A DNA stretch of 64,000 nucleotides, taken from NCBI GenBank assembly GCA_016713105.1, contig JADJPS010000020.1, positions 248,001-312,000 of the forward strand, written 5' to 3'. The stretch's first letter is position 1; every line of letters starts with the position of its first letter. A program made the translations under genes and the position numbers. Below the pieces are notes generated by a model, which was given only the letters and a program-made list of their open reading frames with translations, was not told the origin of the DNA and searched no databases. Below, piece by piece: positions 52,692-62,799 of the stretch. The stretch comes from Devosia sp. GTDB taxonomy: Bacteria > Pseudomonadota > Alphaproteobacteria > Rhizobiales > Devosiaceae.

Positions 52692-53577
52692 TCAGTCGCC
52701 TCCGCCCGACAGCCGTCCGACCGGCGGCGCCGATGCCTCGCTCCGCCGGCGCAGCAGGCCGCTGCGCGGGGCGAACAGCAGGGCGAGGATGAACACGCCG
52801 GCCTGCAGCAGGACGATGCTGGGACCCGAAGCAGCGTTGATCTGAAAACTGATCAAGGTACCGAGGACGCTTGAGCCCACCGCCACGGCGACCGCGATCG
52901 CCAGCATCGACTCGAAGCGCCGGCTGACAAGGAAAGCGATGGCACCGGGCGCGATCAGCATGGCGACGACGAGGATGATGCCGACGGCCTTCAATGCTGC
53001 CACGATGGTCAGCGACAGCAGCGCCAGGAGGCCATAGTGGAGCAGGGGCACGTTGAGAACGATGGCCCTCGCATGCTGCGGATCGAAGGCATGCAGCAGG
53101 AAATCGCGACGCTTGGCGAGCACGATCAGCAGGGTGCCGCCCGCGATGAGCGCCACCTCGACGAGGTCTGCGGTCGTCACTCCGAGCATGTCGCCGAACA
53201 GGATGTGCGTGAGGTGCTGATCGGTCTCGATCCGGCTGAACAGCACCAGCCCGAAGCCGAACATGCCGGTGAACACGATGCCCATGGCCGTGTCTTCCTT
53301 GATCCGGCTGTTGTCCTTGAGGTAGCCGGTGGCGATCGCGGAGAACAGCCCGGCGACGAAGGCACCGATGGCGATCGGCAGCCCGATTACATAGGCGATG
53401 ACGATGCCCGGCAGCACGGCGTGCGAGATCGCGTCGCCCATCAGGGACCAGCCCTTGAGCACGAGGAAGCATGAGAGCACCGGCCGACACGGCGCCGACC
53501 AGCACCGCGACAAGGAGCGCGCGCTGCATGAAATCGTAGCTCAGCGGCGCGATGAGGAAGGTCTGGAGGAAATCCAT
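52692..53577 (-). pseudogene. sitD: SitD/MntD-type metal ABC permease, one-base insertion near N-terminus
   Basis: ATG 53577 overlaps the sitC stop. The first 33 residues (FLQTFLIAPLSYDFMQRALLVAVLVGAVSA) are in one frame; at about 53478 one extra G moves to another frame that continues SCFLVLKGWSLMGDAISHAVLPGIVIAYVIGLPIAIGAFVAGL to the end at 52692. The eight-helix metal-permease family motif (LKGWSLMGDAxSHAVLPG) is intact in the second frame. It is the last gene of the metal operon. Confidence 0.85.
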
Positions 53578-54431
53578 CAGCCCAGTCCTCCCTCGCGCAG
53601 CGCCCGGCGGCGGGCGGCGATGCGACCGTGCCTGGGAGCAAAAAAGAAGGCGAGCAGGAACAGCACCGTCTGCAGCGTCACGATCACGCCACCGGTCGCC
53701 CCGTCGAGAAAGAAGCTGATATAGGCGCCGGCTGCCGCGGTGACCGCGCCGAGGAGCACGGCGAGGACCAGCAGCACCTGGAAGCGATCGGTGAGCAGGT
53801 AGGCGGTGGCGCCCGGTGTCACGACCATGGCGATGACGAGGATGGCGCCGACGGTCTGAAGGGCCGCTACGGTCGAGGCGGCGAGCAAGGTGAAGAACAG
53901 CACCTGCAGCAGCCGCGGGCTGAGCCCGATGGTGCGCGCGTGGTTCTCGTCGAAAAACACCAGCATCAGGTCCTTCCACTTGGCGATCAGGATGATTAGC
54001 GAGACCACGGCAACGATCACCACCTGCACCACGTCCCCGTCCGAGATGCCGAGAATGTTGCCAAGGACGATCGCCTGCACGTCGACCGCGGTGGGGTTGA
54101 GGGACACCATCAGCAGCCCCAGCGCGAAGAACGAGGTGAAGACCACGCCGATGACGGCATCCTCGCGCAGCCGCGTCCGCTGCCGGGTCAGCACCATCGC
54201 CGCGGCAGCAAGGCCGCCGGCAAAGAAGGCCCCGAGGGAATAGGGCAGGCCGAGCATGTAGGCGCCGGCGACGCCGGGAACGACCGCGTGCCCAAGGGCA
54301 TCGCCGATCAGCGACCAGCCCTTGAGCATCAGGTAGGCGGACAGGAACGCGCAGACCGTTCCCACCAGCGCCGAAACCCAGATCGCCTTGACCATGTAGT
54401 CATAAGCGAAGGGCGCGAGCAGGTCGGCCAT
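53577..54431 (-). CDS. sitC: SitC/MntC-type metal ABC permease
   Basis: The 284-residue permease has the ABC-3 family signature LMLKGWSLIGDALGHAVVPGVAGAYMLGLPYSLGAFFAGG and eight helices ending FLLAFFFAPRHGR. ATG 54431 overlaps the sitB stop (TGATGG). The GTG at 54434 is in frame but unlikely. It forms the membrane channel for a divalent metal, probably Mn or Fe, with the SitD partner. Confidence 0.9.
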   Translation of the reverse strand: MADLLAPFAYDYMVKAIWVSALVGTVCAFLSAYLMLKGWSLIGDALGHAVVPGVAGAYMLGLPYSLGAFFAGGLAAAAMVLTRQRTRLREDAVIGVVFTSFFALGLLMVSLNPTAVDVQAIVLGNILGISDGDVVQVVIVAVVSLIILIAKWKDLMLVFFDENHARTIGLSPRLLQVLFFTLLAASTVAALQTVGAILVIAMVVTPGATAYLLTDRFQVLLVLAVLLGAVTAAAGAYISFFLDGATGGVIVTLQTVLFLLAFFFAPRHGRIAARRRALREGGLG

Positions 54432-55342
54432 CACGGTTCCTCCCGCCGGCTCGGCGTCGCCGGCCTGGTGTCCGTGTGCTCGCCATAGAACACCACCGGC
54501 CGCTCGTCGTCGGTGAGGACGGTGACCCGCCGCGCGTCGCTGTCGGCGTGCAGGTCATGTCCCTCGAGCTGGAAATGCCGCAGCACGCCGCCGAAGGTCA
54601 TCTCGAGATTGGACTGGGTGAAGACCTCGGCCGTCGGGCCCAAGGCCAGCACCGTGCGCTTGATCAGCACCACCTGGTCGCAGAAGTCGGGAACGCTGCC
54701 CAGGTTGTGGGTGGAGACCAGCATCAGGTGCCCGTCCTGCCGCAACTCCTGCATGAGCGTGATGATGGCGGCCTCGGTGGTCACGTCGATGCCGGTGAAG
54801 GGCTCGTCGAGAAGGATGATCCGGCCTTCCTGCGCCAGCGCCCGGGCCAGGAAGACGCGCTTGCGCTGGCCGCCCGACAGTTCGCCGATCTGGCGCTTGC
54901 GGAACTCGGACATGCCCACCCGCTCGAGCGCCAGGTCGACGAGGCGGCGGTCGTGAGCGGAGGGGATGCGGAAGAAGCCCATGTGGCCCTGCCGCCCCAT
55001 CATCACCACGTCCTCGACCAGCACCGGGAAGTTCCAGTCGACCTCCTCGGCCTGCGGCACGTAGGCGACGAGGTTGCGCTTCAGCGCCTCGCGCACCGGC
55101 AGCCCGGCCACGCGCACGGTTCCGGCCGAGGGAGTGAGGAACCCCATGATCGCCTTGAACAGGGTGGACTTGCCGCTGCCATTCACCCCCACGAGGCCGG
55201 CGATCGAACCGGGTCCGAGGCTGAAGTTCGTATCCCGCAGCGCCACGTTGCCGTTGGGATAGGCAACGGTCACGCCTTCCACCGAAAGCGAGGCGGGCAG
55301 TTCCCCGCTGCGCTCACGATGGGGATCGGCCAGCACGGTCAC
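54431..55342 (-). CDS. sitB: SitB/MntA-type metal ABC ATPase
   Basis: The 303-residue ATPase has Walker A GLVGVNGSGKST, signature LSGGQRKRVFLARAL, Walker B IILLDEPFTGID and switch histidine VSTHNLGSV. GTG 55342 overlaps the sitA stop (GTGA); GTG 55336 is an alternative. The tail after about residue 250 (LHADSDARRVTVLTDDERPVVFYGEH) is longer than minimal and may be a C-terminal regulatory extension seen in this subfamily. Confidence 0.92.
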   Translation of the reverse strand: MTVLADPHRERSGELPASLSVEGVTVAYPNGNVALRDTNFSLGPGSIAGLVGVNGSGKSTLFKAIMGFLTPSAGTVRVAGLPVREALKRNLVAYVPQAEEVDWNFPVLVEDVVMMGRQGHMGFFRIPSAHDRRLVDLALERVGMSEFRKRQIGELSGGQRKRVFLARALAQEGRIILLDEPFTGIDVTTEAAIITLMQELRQDGHLMLVSTHNLGSVPDFCDQVVLIKRTVLALGPTAEVFTQSNLEMTFGGVLRHFQLEGHDLHADSDARRVTVLTDDERPVVFYGEHTDTRPATPSRREEP

Positions 55343-56229
55343 TTTCCAAAACCCCTCGCGATGGTGTCGACGGTGACTTCGAGCAGCTTGAGGTAGGTGG
55401 GCACCGGGCCATCGGCCTCGCTCAGCGAGTCGACCTAGAGCACCCCGCCATAGGCGGCCCCCGTCTCCTTGGCCACCTGCCGCGCCGGCTTGTCGGAAAT
55501 GGTGCTTTCGGAGAACACCACCGGAATGGCGTTCGCCCGCACCGCATCGATCACCTTGCGGACCTGCTGGGGCGTCCCCTGCTGGTCGGCATTGATCGGC
55601 CACAGGTAGAGTTCCTTGAGTCCGTAGTCGCGAGCCAGATAGCTGAAGGCGCCCTCGCTCGAGACCAGCCAGCGCCGGTCGGCCGGGATCTGCTCGAGCC
55701 GCGCCCGCAGCGGCGCGTCGATGGCCCTGATCTGCGCGACATAGGCAGCGGCGTTGGCGTCGTAGGTTGCGGCATTTGCCGGATCGTATTGCGCCAGCGC
55801 CTTGCGGATGTTCTCGACATAGACCAGCGCGCTGCTTGGCGACATCCAGGCATGCGGGTTCGGCCTGCCGGCATATGGCCCCTCGGCGATGCTCATCGGC
55901 TCGACCCCGTCGCTGACGACGACCTGCGGCACATCCCTGACATTGTTGAAGAACTTCTCGAACCACTGCTCGAGGTTCATGCCATTCCACAGCACGAGGT
56001 CGGCACCCTGGGCTCTGACGATGTCGCGCGGTCCCGGCTGGTAGCCGTGGATCTCGGCACCGGGTCGGGTGATCGACTCGACCACTGCCGCATCCCCGGC
56101 AACGTTTCTCGCAATGTCGGCAATGATGGTGAAGGTCGTCACGACCCTGAACTTGTCCTGCGCCGCGGCGGGCAGGGCGGTCAGGGCAGCGGCCAGGGCA
56201 AGTCCCGCAAGAACGTGGCGCCAGCGCAT
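55339..56229 (-). pseudogene. sitA: SitA-like metal-binding protein interrupted by in-frame TAG
   Basis: ATG 56229 begins a signal peptide (LAGLALAAALTALPAAA) and a cluster-9 metal-binding protein with ligand regions IHGYQPGPRDI (His), NPHAWMSP (His) and VSSEGAFSYLARDYGL (Glu). At 55435-55437 TAG replaces the Tyr expected in GVLYVDSLSEADGPVPTY. The frame then continues to TGA 55339. The last 31 residues include the Asp of VDSLSE, the fourth ligand in Mn/Fe-binding relatives. If real, the stop removes a metal ligand. Confidence 0.85.
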
Positions 56230-56246
56230 CGGTTGTTCTTCCTTGT

Positions 56247-56267
56247 TGCGAATGGTTCCTAATTGCA
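56247..56267 (-). promoter_or_regulatory. Possible Mur/Fur-type box upstream of sitA
   Basis: TGCGAAT-N7-AATTGCA (56247-56267) is an imperfect dyad 18 bp upstream of sitA. Mur, the alphaproteobacterial Fur homologue, controls sitABCD through TGC-type dyads of comparable length and A/T content. The match is approximate and the promoter hexamers were not identified. Confidence 0.35.
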
Positions 56268-56356
56268 GTCAGCTGCGACCTGTTGTCAACTCCCTTGCTA
56301 ACGATTGCATTCCGGCGACGATTCTTTCACGGTCCGCACTAAACAGGTGGGCCCGA

Positions 56357-57744
56357 ATGCCATCATACCGACTTATCGACGCCGGCCTTCCGGCTTTCGG
56401 CGTCCCGATCGTGCGTCCGGAGCTGTACGATGCGATCTATACGCAGCGCCTTGCCGCGCTGATCAGGGCACGGCGCGCCGCCGGTCTCGACGCGCTCGTG
56501 GTCTACGCCGATCGCGAGCACGCCGCCAACCTTGCCTACATCACCGGCTTCGATCCGCGCTTCGAGGAAGCCCTGCTGGTCATGGTGCCGGACAATCCCC
56601 CGACACTGCTGGCCGGACCGGAAAACCTGGCGCGCGCCGGCAATGCCGCCATCGAGGTGGAGGCACGGCTCTATCCGCCGTTCGGCTTGTTGGGACAGGA
56701 TCGCAGCAAGACCCCGGCCCTCGAGGAGGTGCTGCGCAATGCCGGCATCGGGCCGAAGCATCGCGTCGGCGTTCTGGGCTGGAAGTATTTCGGCCTCAGG
56801 AGGCCGCCAAGCCGGAAACCTGGCTCGAGACGCCCTCCTATATCGTCGACGCGCTGCGCCGCATCACCGGGCCGGACGGGCGGGTGGTCAACGCCAATGC
56901 CATCCTGATGCACCCGGTCACAGGGCTGCGCGCCGTCAACGAGGTGCCACAGATCGCGCAGTTCGAGTTCGGCGCCGTCGCCTGCTCCGAAGCGGTCAAG
57001 GCACTCATTGCCAATGTCCGGCCGGGCCTGTCCGAGTTCGATGCGGTGCGCCAGATGCAGCTCGGCGTGCTGCCGCACAGCTGCCACACCATGCTGTCCT
57101 CCGGCGACCGGCTGGTCGGCCTCAACAGTCCCTCGGGTCGCGTGCTCGGGCCCGGCGATCCGGTCACGACCGCGGTCGGCTATATCGGCGGGCTGACGAG
57201 CCGCATGGGCTGGATGGCCGCGGACGAAGGCGGGCTGCCCGAAGCCGCGCGCGACTATGTCGAGCGCCTCGCGGGTCCGTACTTCCTGTGCGCCGCCGAG
57301 TGGTACGAGACCATCGGCATCGGTGTCACCGGGGGGGAACTCGACGCTCTGGCGCGTCGGCACCTCGGTTCGCCGTTCTTCAACCTGGTGCTCAATCCCG
57401 GTCACCTCATCCACCTCGACGAGTGGATGAACACACCGGTCTATCCCGGTTCACGCGAGGCCTTCGTGTCCGGTCAGGTGGTGCAGTGCGACATCATCCC
57501 GGCAGCCGGCCCGCCCTATCACGGCGCCAATATCGAGGACGGGGTGGCGCTGCTCGATGAGCGGGGCCGGGATGAACTGCGGGAACGTTTCCCTGAGGTA
57601 TGGGGTCGCATCGCGGCGCGGCGCGCCTTCATGCTGGATGTCCTGGGCATCCGGCTGAAGCCCGAAGTGCTACCGCTTTCCAACATGGCGGGCGCCATGC
57701 CGCCATTCTGGCTCGCTCCCCAGCGGATCGTTGCGCGAGCGTGA
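56357..57744 (+). pseudogene. M24 metallopeptidase-like protein, one-base deletion
   Basis: ATG 56357 gives a creatinase-N-type domain (RLAALIRARRAAGLDALVVYADREHAANLAYITGFDPRFEEALLVM). At about 56800 the reading moves from GLRRPPSRKPG to EAAKPETWLETPSYIVDALRRITG. The remainder resembles an M24 pita-bread fold, but the usual five metal ligands are not clearly kept, so it may not be an active peptidase. The gene starts 128 bp from sitA and is divergent from it. Total length fits a 460-residue family protein. Confidence 0.72.
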
Positions 57745-57929
57745 CGCCACCACGTACTCCACTTGCCAATTTGACGCAGGCCGATTATTTCGTTGAGCAT
57801 CGACATTTGGCTGACATCCGGCCGTATGCCCCCGCTTTCGGTCAGGCGCACGCTATTGGACTCCAAACATCGACTGACCGGACAGGGTGATCCCCAGTCC
57901 AACGACAACACTGCGAAGAGGACCACCCG

Positions 57930-58139
57930 ATGCAGAAGGGCACTGTGAAGTTCTACAACGACCAGAAGGGCTACGGTTTCATCCAGCCCGACGATGGCAC
58001 CAAGGACGTGTTCGTGCACGCCACCGCGCTGCAGCGCGCCGGCATGACCGGGCTGGCCGAGGGCCAGAAGGTCTCGTTCGAAGTCGGTGAGGACCGTCGC
58101 ACCGGCAAGGTGGCGGTGACCACCATCTCCGCCGACTGA
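57930..58139 (+). CDS. Cold-shock protein
   Basis: The 69-residue protein has RNP1 (KGYGFI) and RNP2 (DVFVHATAL) and the single-stranded nucleic-acid-binding fold. The start is ATG 57930, with GAAGAGG about 13 nt before it. Length is typical of alphaproteobacterial CspA-type proteins. The 185-bp upstream region could contain the regulated 5' leader, but I see no definite cold-shock box. A hairpin follows the stop. Confidence 0.93.
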   Translation: MQKGTVKFYNDQKGYGFIQPDDGTKDVFVHATALQRAGMTGLAEGQKVSFEVGEDRRTGKVAVTTISAD

Positions 58140-58538
58140 CGTCCGGCGTTTGCGATTTTGAGGGTCGGGCGCGTCAGGCGTGCCCGGCCTTTGCCTTGTC
58201 GACCTGGCTGCCGGCCTCGCCCCGGTTGATGAACCGTGGCCTACGATGGCCCGTGAGTCGGACCCAAAGCCAGCGATCCTTGCCCAGACCCGGTTCCTGA
58301 TGCCGACCGGGGAGTAGCTATGGGCCAGCCCCCGGCCCGCCTCCACCGGCGCAGCGGCATCGCGCGCGTGGATCTGAGGCGTCGCTGCGCCGAGATCGCT
58401 CCCTTCAGGGTGGAGTGGCTGGCGTTTGTGCTCTCCATGACCTATTCCCGACCAGTGCCTTGCGGCGCCGTGCCGGTCCGAGGGCCGGTGAAAACCACCC
58501 CTTGACAGGGGGGCGGGTCGACGGTGAGGAGACCACCC
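58140..58538. other. Intergenic region after cold-shock gene
   Basis: GGGCGCG-TCAG-GCGTGCCC-like pairing at about 58166-58187 may terminate the cold-shock transcript. GCCGGTCC...GGGCCGG near 58473 is another short hairpin. A 61-codon open frame from 58320 has a GGGGAG upstream but no family resemblance, so I do not call it a gene. TTGACA (58502-58507) is near the sugar dehydrogenase start without a matching -10. Confidence 0.5.
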
Positions 58539-60388
58539 ATGAAGCTGCCTGTCGCCTGCCTGTTCGCCGCCCTTGTCGCCTTCAGTACCGCAGCACGGGC
58601 GCAGGATACCCCTGCCTCGGTGGTTCAGGGCCAACTGCCCTTCGCGCAGAGGGTGCTGACCACGGGCCTCGAGGGCCCGTGGGAGCTGACCTGGGGACCG
58701 GACGACTGGCTGTGGGTCACCGAGCGCACCGCTGGCAGGATCACCCGCATCGACCCGCAGTCGGGTGAGAAGCGCGTCGCGATCGATATTCCCGAGGTCG
58801 AGGCGCCGGGCGGACAGGACGGGCTGCTGGGCATGGCGCTGCACCCCGAATTGCTCAGGGGAACCGGGTCCGACCATGTGTTCGTCGTCTACACCTACCT
58901 CGACAAGTCGCTGGGCGGCGATCCGACCGTCAATTACCCCTACACCCCCTACCCCGACCTCTACACCAAGGTGGTGCGGCTGACCTACGATCCGGCGACG
59001 CAGACCCTCTCCGATCCGGTCGACGTGCTGGCGGGGCTGCCGGCCAGCAACGACCACAATTCAGGTCGACTGAAGATCGGCCCCGATGGCAAGCTCTACG
59101 AGACCATCGGCGACGGCGGCAAGGACCAGCTCGGCAACTGGTGCCTGCCAATCGAGGCGCAACGCCTGCCCACCGCCGAGGAAGTGGCGGCCGGAGACTA
59201 CCTCGCCGACCAGGGCAAGTTGCTCCGCCTCAACCCTGTCGGATCCGTTCCCGACGACAATCCCGAGATCGGCGGGGTGCGCAGCCACGTCTTCACCTTT
59301 GGCCACCGCAACATGCAGGAATCGATTTTCGGGCCGGACGGAACGCTGTACGCCCTCGAGCAGGGGCCCAAGACCGACGATGAGGTCAACATCCTCGAGC
59401 CCGGCGGCACCATGGCTGGCCGCACGTCGCCGGGTTCCGCGACGACAAGGCCTACCAGTACGCGCGCTGGCCCGATGCGACCACGCCCTGCGCGCAGTTG
59501 CAGTTCAGCGACATCGAGATCCACCCCTCCGTGCCGCGTGAGGACGAGACGGCATGGCCGGAGACCTTCGTCGCACCGCTGGCAACGCTGTTCACCGTGC
59601 CCAGCGACTGGGACTTCACCGACCCGACCTGCCGCGGCATCGACTTCATCTGCTGGCCCACGGTCGCTGCCTCCAGCATCGAGGCCTACATGCCGGAGCA
59701 GGGCGGCATTCCCGGCTGGGAGGACTCGCTGCTGGTCACCACCCTCAAGCGCGGCTCGCTCTACCGGCTGCCGCTGGCAGAGGACGGCAGGTCGCTGCGC
59801 GGCCCGATGGAGCGCTACTTCCAGTCCGAGAACCGCTTCCGAGATACCGCGATCTCGCCTGACCGCCAGTCCATCTACGTCGCCACCGACCCCGGCGGGC
59901 TGGCCGAGAAGCTGGGGGGCGGAACCACCACCAGGATGCAGGATCCCGGCGCCATCCTGGTCTTCACCTACGCTGCGGGCGCGGCTGACCAGCAAGGTGG
60001 CACGCCGGCCGCATCTCTCCCCGCTCCGACTGTCACGGGCGGCGGTGGGTGGCCCTGGTTCACCGCCGAACAGGCAGGGCGCGGCAAGGCCGCCTATGAC
60101 GCCAACTGCGTCTCCTGCCACGGCCCGGGCCTGATGAGCGCAACCTACGGCACGCCGCTCGCCGGTCCCTATTTCGACCGGAGGTGGCGCGGCAAGGGGG
60201 TGGCGGCGCTCCATGCGCACATTCACGATCGCATGCCGCCGTCCCGCCCGGCGAGCCTGCCGGACCAGACCTATGCCGACCTCGTCGCCTATGTTCTCGA
60301 GGTCAATGGCGTCGCTCCCGGAGAAGTCGAACTCCCCCCGACGCGGGCGCTGCTCGAGGCTATGACGATTCCGCCGGCAAAGGACTGA
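58539..60388 (+). pseudogene. PQQ sugar dehydrogenase fused to C-terminal cytochrome c, one frameshift
   Basis: ATG 58539 (GAGGAG upstream) begins a signal peptide (LFAALVAFSTAARA) and a GDH-like beta-propeller: GLEGPWELTWGPDDWLWVTER, GGQDGLLGMALHP, DHNSGRLKIGPDGKLYETIGDGG, FGHRNMQESIFGP. At about 59412 the frame is lost where GGNYGWPHVAGF is expected; it resumes in another frame with ARWPDATTPCAQ. The end has a c-type haem site CVSCH and a Met ligand region HDRMPPS. It would oxidise sugar in the periplasm and pass electrons through its own haem. Confidence 0.85.
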
Positions 60389-60933
60389 TGAGTCCGTCCA
60401 ACCCACGGATATGCCTTCTGTTTGGGTAGCGCCCAGGGTGGATTCTCCGGTCCATCGAAATCGTTTTCACAATCGGGGCATTCTGTCATACCAGTTGTTG
60501 ACAGCGTCGAAGGCGACGTGCAACGGTCCGTGAAAATGGAGGAGTTTTCGGGACGATCCTCGAAGGGGACGGTCCGAGCAGAGGGGGAGCCAAGTCGACA
60601 GGCGGGGACCTGCAGTGCTGTCCGACGGATGGTTGCAGTACTGCGCCGTTCAGGTTTGTCCGGTTCATTCCGAGTGATCCGCCGGTGGCGCGGGGATGGG
60701 GCGCCGCATGCCGGGTCTTGAGCCTTACCATCACGCGTCGGCTTGTCCCGACAGACCAGTGGCCTGCCTGCTAACGTGCGCATCCGGAGCCAACCGGTAG
60801 CGGGCGGGCCGTGTGCAGCGCTGGCTGCCCTGCGAAGTGAGGGGAAATCCGGGCCGCAAGGGGCCGCCCATCCGAAATCAGCGTCTCGTCCGAGACGACA
60901 TTGTTCCAACGACAGTCAAGGGAGAATCTGTCC
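60389..60933. other. Intergenic region before ABC uptake operon
   Basis: No gene is convincing in these 545 bp. Notable elements are GTTGACA (60497-60503), lacking a good -10 at 17 bp, and a perfect 7-bp-arm palindrome CGTCTCG-TC-CGAGACG (60882-60897) in the leader of the ABC operon. GGGCCGCAAGGGGCCGCCC (60851-60869) is an additional GC-rich short repeat. The region probably holds the operon promoter and a regulator site. Confidence 0.5.
60882..60897 (+). promoter_or_regulatory. Palindrome upstream of ABC uptake operon
   Basis: CGTCTCG-TC-CGAGACG has 7-bp perfect arms and ends 36 bp before the binding-protein ATG, close to where a LacI- or GntR-type operator would sit. Confidence 0.4.
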
Positions 60934-62725
60934 ATGGCAAAACTGAAGTTATTGGCGGCTGCATTCGCGGCCTTGGCGCTGGCGGTATCGCCGGTTGCCG
61001 TGGTGGCGCAGGATGCTGCGCCCGCCACCGAGATCACGCCGTCCAGCCCGCTGCCCGATCTGCCGCGCAGCGAGGAGCTGATCCTGGGCTGGTCGATCAC
61101 CTCGCCGATCGGCGTGACCAATCCGTGGGCCATCCCCGGCTACACCCATCAGGAAGGCAATGTCCTGATGTGGGAGCCGCTGATGTACTTCGGCATCTTC
61201 TCCGACAAGGAGATTCCGTGGCTGGCCGACAGCATGGAATACACCACGTCTGATTTCACCAAGCTCGAGATCAAGCTGAACAAGGACGCCAAGTGGAGCG
61301 ACGGGACCCCCGTCACGTCCGCCGACGTGGTCTACACGTTCGAAGGGCAGATGCAGAACGAGAAGCTGCCCTACCACGCCCATTTCGACCAGTTCGTGGC
61401 TTCGGCGACCGCCGTTGACGAGCTGACCGTCGAGGTGACCTTCAAGATCCCGGCGCCGCGCTTCAAGTTCGAAGTGCTGACCGAGAAATTCGACACCGGT
61501 ATTCCGATCGTGCCGAAGGCCTGGATGGAAGCCCAGGGCGACTACAACGCGGCGCCGGGGCGGCATCGATATCCCGCATTCGGGCCCCTACGACCTGGTC
61601 GCGTGGAACGCCAACCAGAAGATCTACAACCTGCGTGACGACTGGTGGGCCGTGAAGGCCGGCCGCATCGCCACGCCGGCGGTCAAGCGCGTCATCTATG
61701 TCAATCTCGGCGGCCAGGTCGGCCAGAACATGGACACGATCGCCCAGCGCATCGTGAACAACGAGATGGACTCCGCGCTCGACATGCGGTCCTCGGTGAT
61801 CGGCAACATTCTTGCCCAGAACCCCGAGATCACCACCCATGCCGGCAACGAGTCGCCCTATGGCTATCTCGACTGGTGGCCGAACTCGCTGTGGATGAAC
61901 ACCCAGCTCGAGCCCTACAACGACCCCAAGGTCCGTCGGGCGATGAGCCTCGTCATCAACCGCGAGCTGATCAACGAAGTGCTCTACGAGGGCGCCGAGA
62001 TCGCCACGATCTACCCGTTCCCGCTCTACCCCGGCCTGCAGGCCTTCGCCGACTCGCCTGAAGTCAAGGCGCTCGAGGAGAAGTACCAGCCCGGCCTCTA
62101 CGATCCCACCCAGAGCGAAGCGCTCATGACCGAAGCCGGCTTTGCCAAGAACGGCGACGGCATGTGGGAAAAGGGCGGCGCGACCGTCAATGCCACGATC
62201 CAGGGCTTTGAAGGCATCCACAGCGACATCGTCCCGATCCTGGTCGAGATGCTGCGCAACGGCGGCTTCGACGCCTCGGTGAACTTCGGTACCGACGCCT
62301 ACCAGAACATGGCGGACGGGACTCCCGGACTCTACATGTTCGGCCACGGCGCGTCCCTCAAGGACCCGTTCGAGGCCCTGAACCTGTTCCATGGCAAGTA
62401 CTCCGCCTCGATCGGCACGTCGGCCGGCAACAACCGGTTCTCGCGCTACAACAACCCCGAGTACGACGCGCTCCTCGACTCGATTGCCCCGCTCTCGTCG
62501 GAAGATCCGAAGTTCCACGAGGGTGCCGCCAAGGCGCTCGAGATCTACTGGCGTGACCAGATCGACATCCCGATCATCCAGTGGCTGCACCGCATCGCCT
62601 ACAACCAGCACTACTGGAAGAACTGGCCGACCACGACGAACCCGGCAATGGGCACCAATGGCGCCTTCTGGGCCCAGACCGGTCTGCTGGTTGTCACCAG
62701 CCTGCAGCCGACCGGCGCGCAGTAA
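60934..62725 (+). pseudogene. Family-5 solute-binding protein of ABC transporter, one-base insertion
   Basis: ATG 60934 (GGGAGA upstream) begins a signal peptide (LLAAAFAALALAVSPVAVVA) and a family-5 peptide/opine/oligosaccharide binding protein: LNKDAKWSDGTPVTSADVVYTFE, GIPIVPKAWMEAQGDY. At about 61560 an extra G in CCGGGG shifts the frame; in the other it continues IDIPHSGPYDLVAWNANQK and RRAMSLVINRELINEVLYEGA to the end. It binds the ligand for the permeases downstream. Ligand is unknown; the tryptophan-rich ends suggest an aromatic or sugar compound, but that is speculative. Confidence 0.85.
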
Positions 62726-62799
62726 CCGACACCTCACACTGGAGGGCGCGTCCCGCGCGCCCTCCGACCTTCCTGGAATTGCGGTGCGGAGTCGCTCGA

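Noticed and set aside
58320..58505. 61-codon frame in the intergenic region
   Set aside because: It has a possible ribosome site but no family resemblance and sits among short GC hairpins.
60490..60530. TTGACA as a -35 promoter element
   Set aside because: No acceptable -10 at 16-18 bp, and it is more than 400 bp from the next gene.
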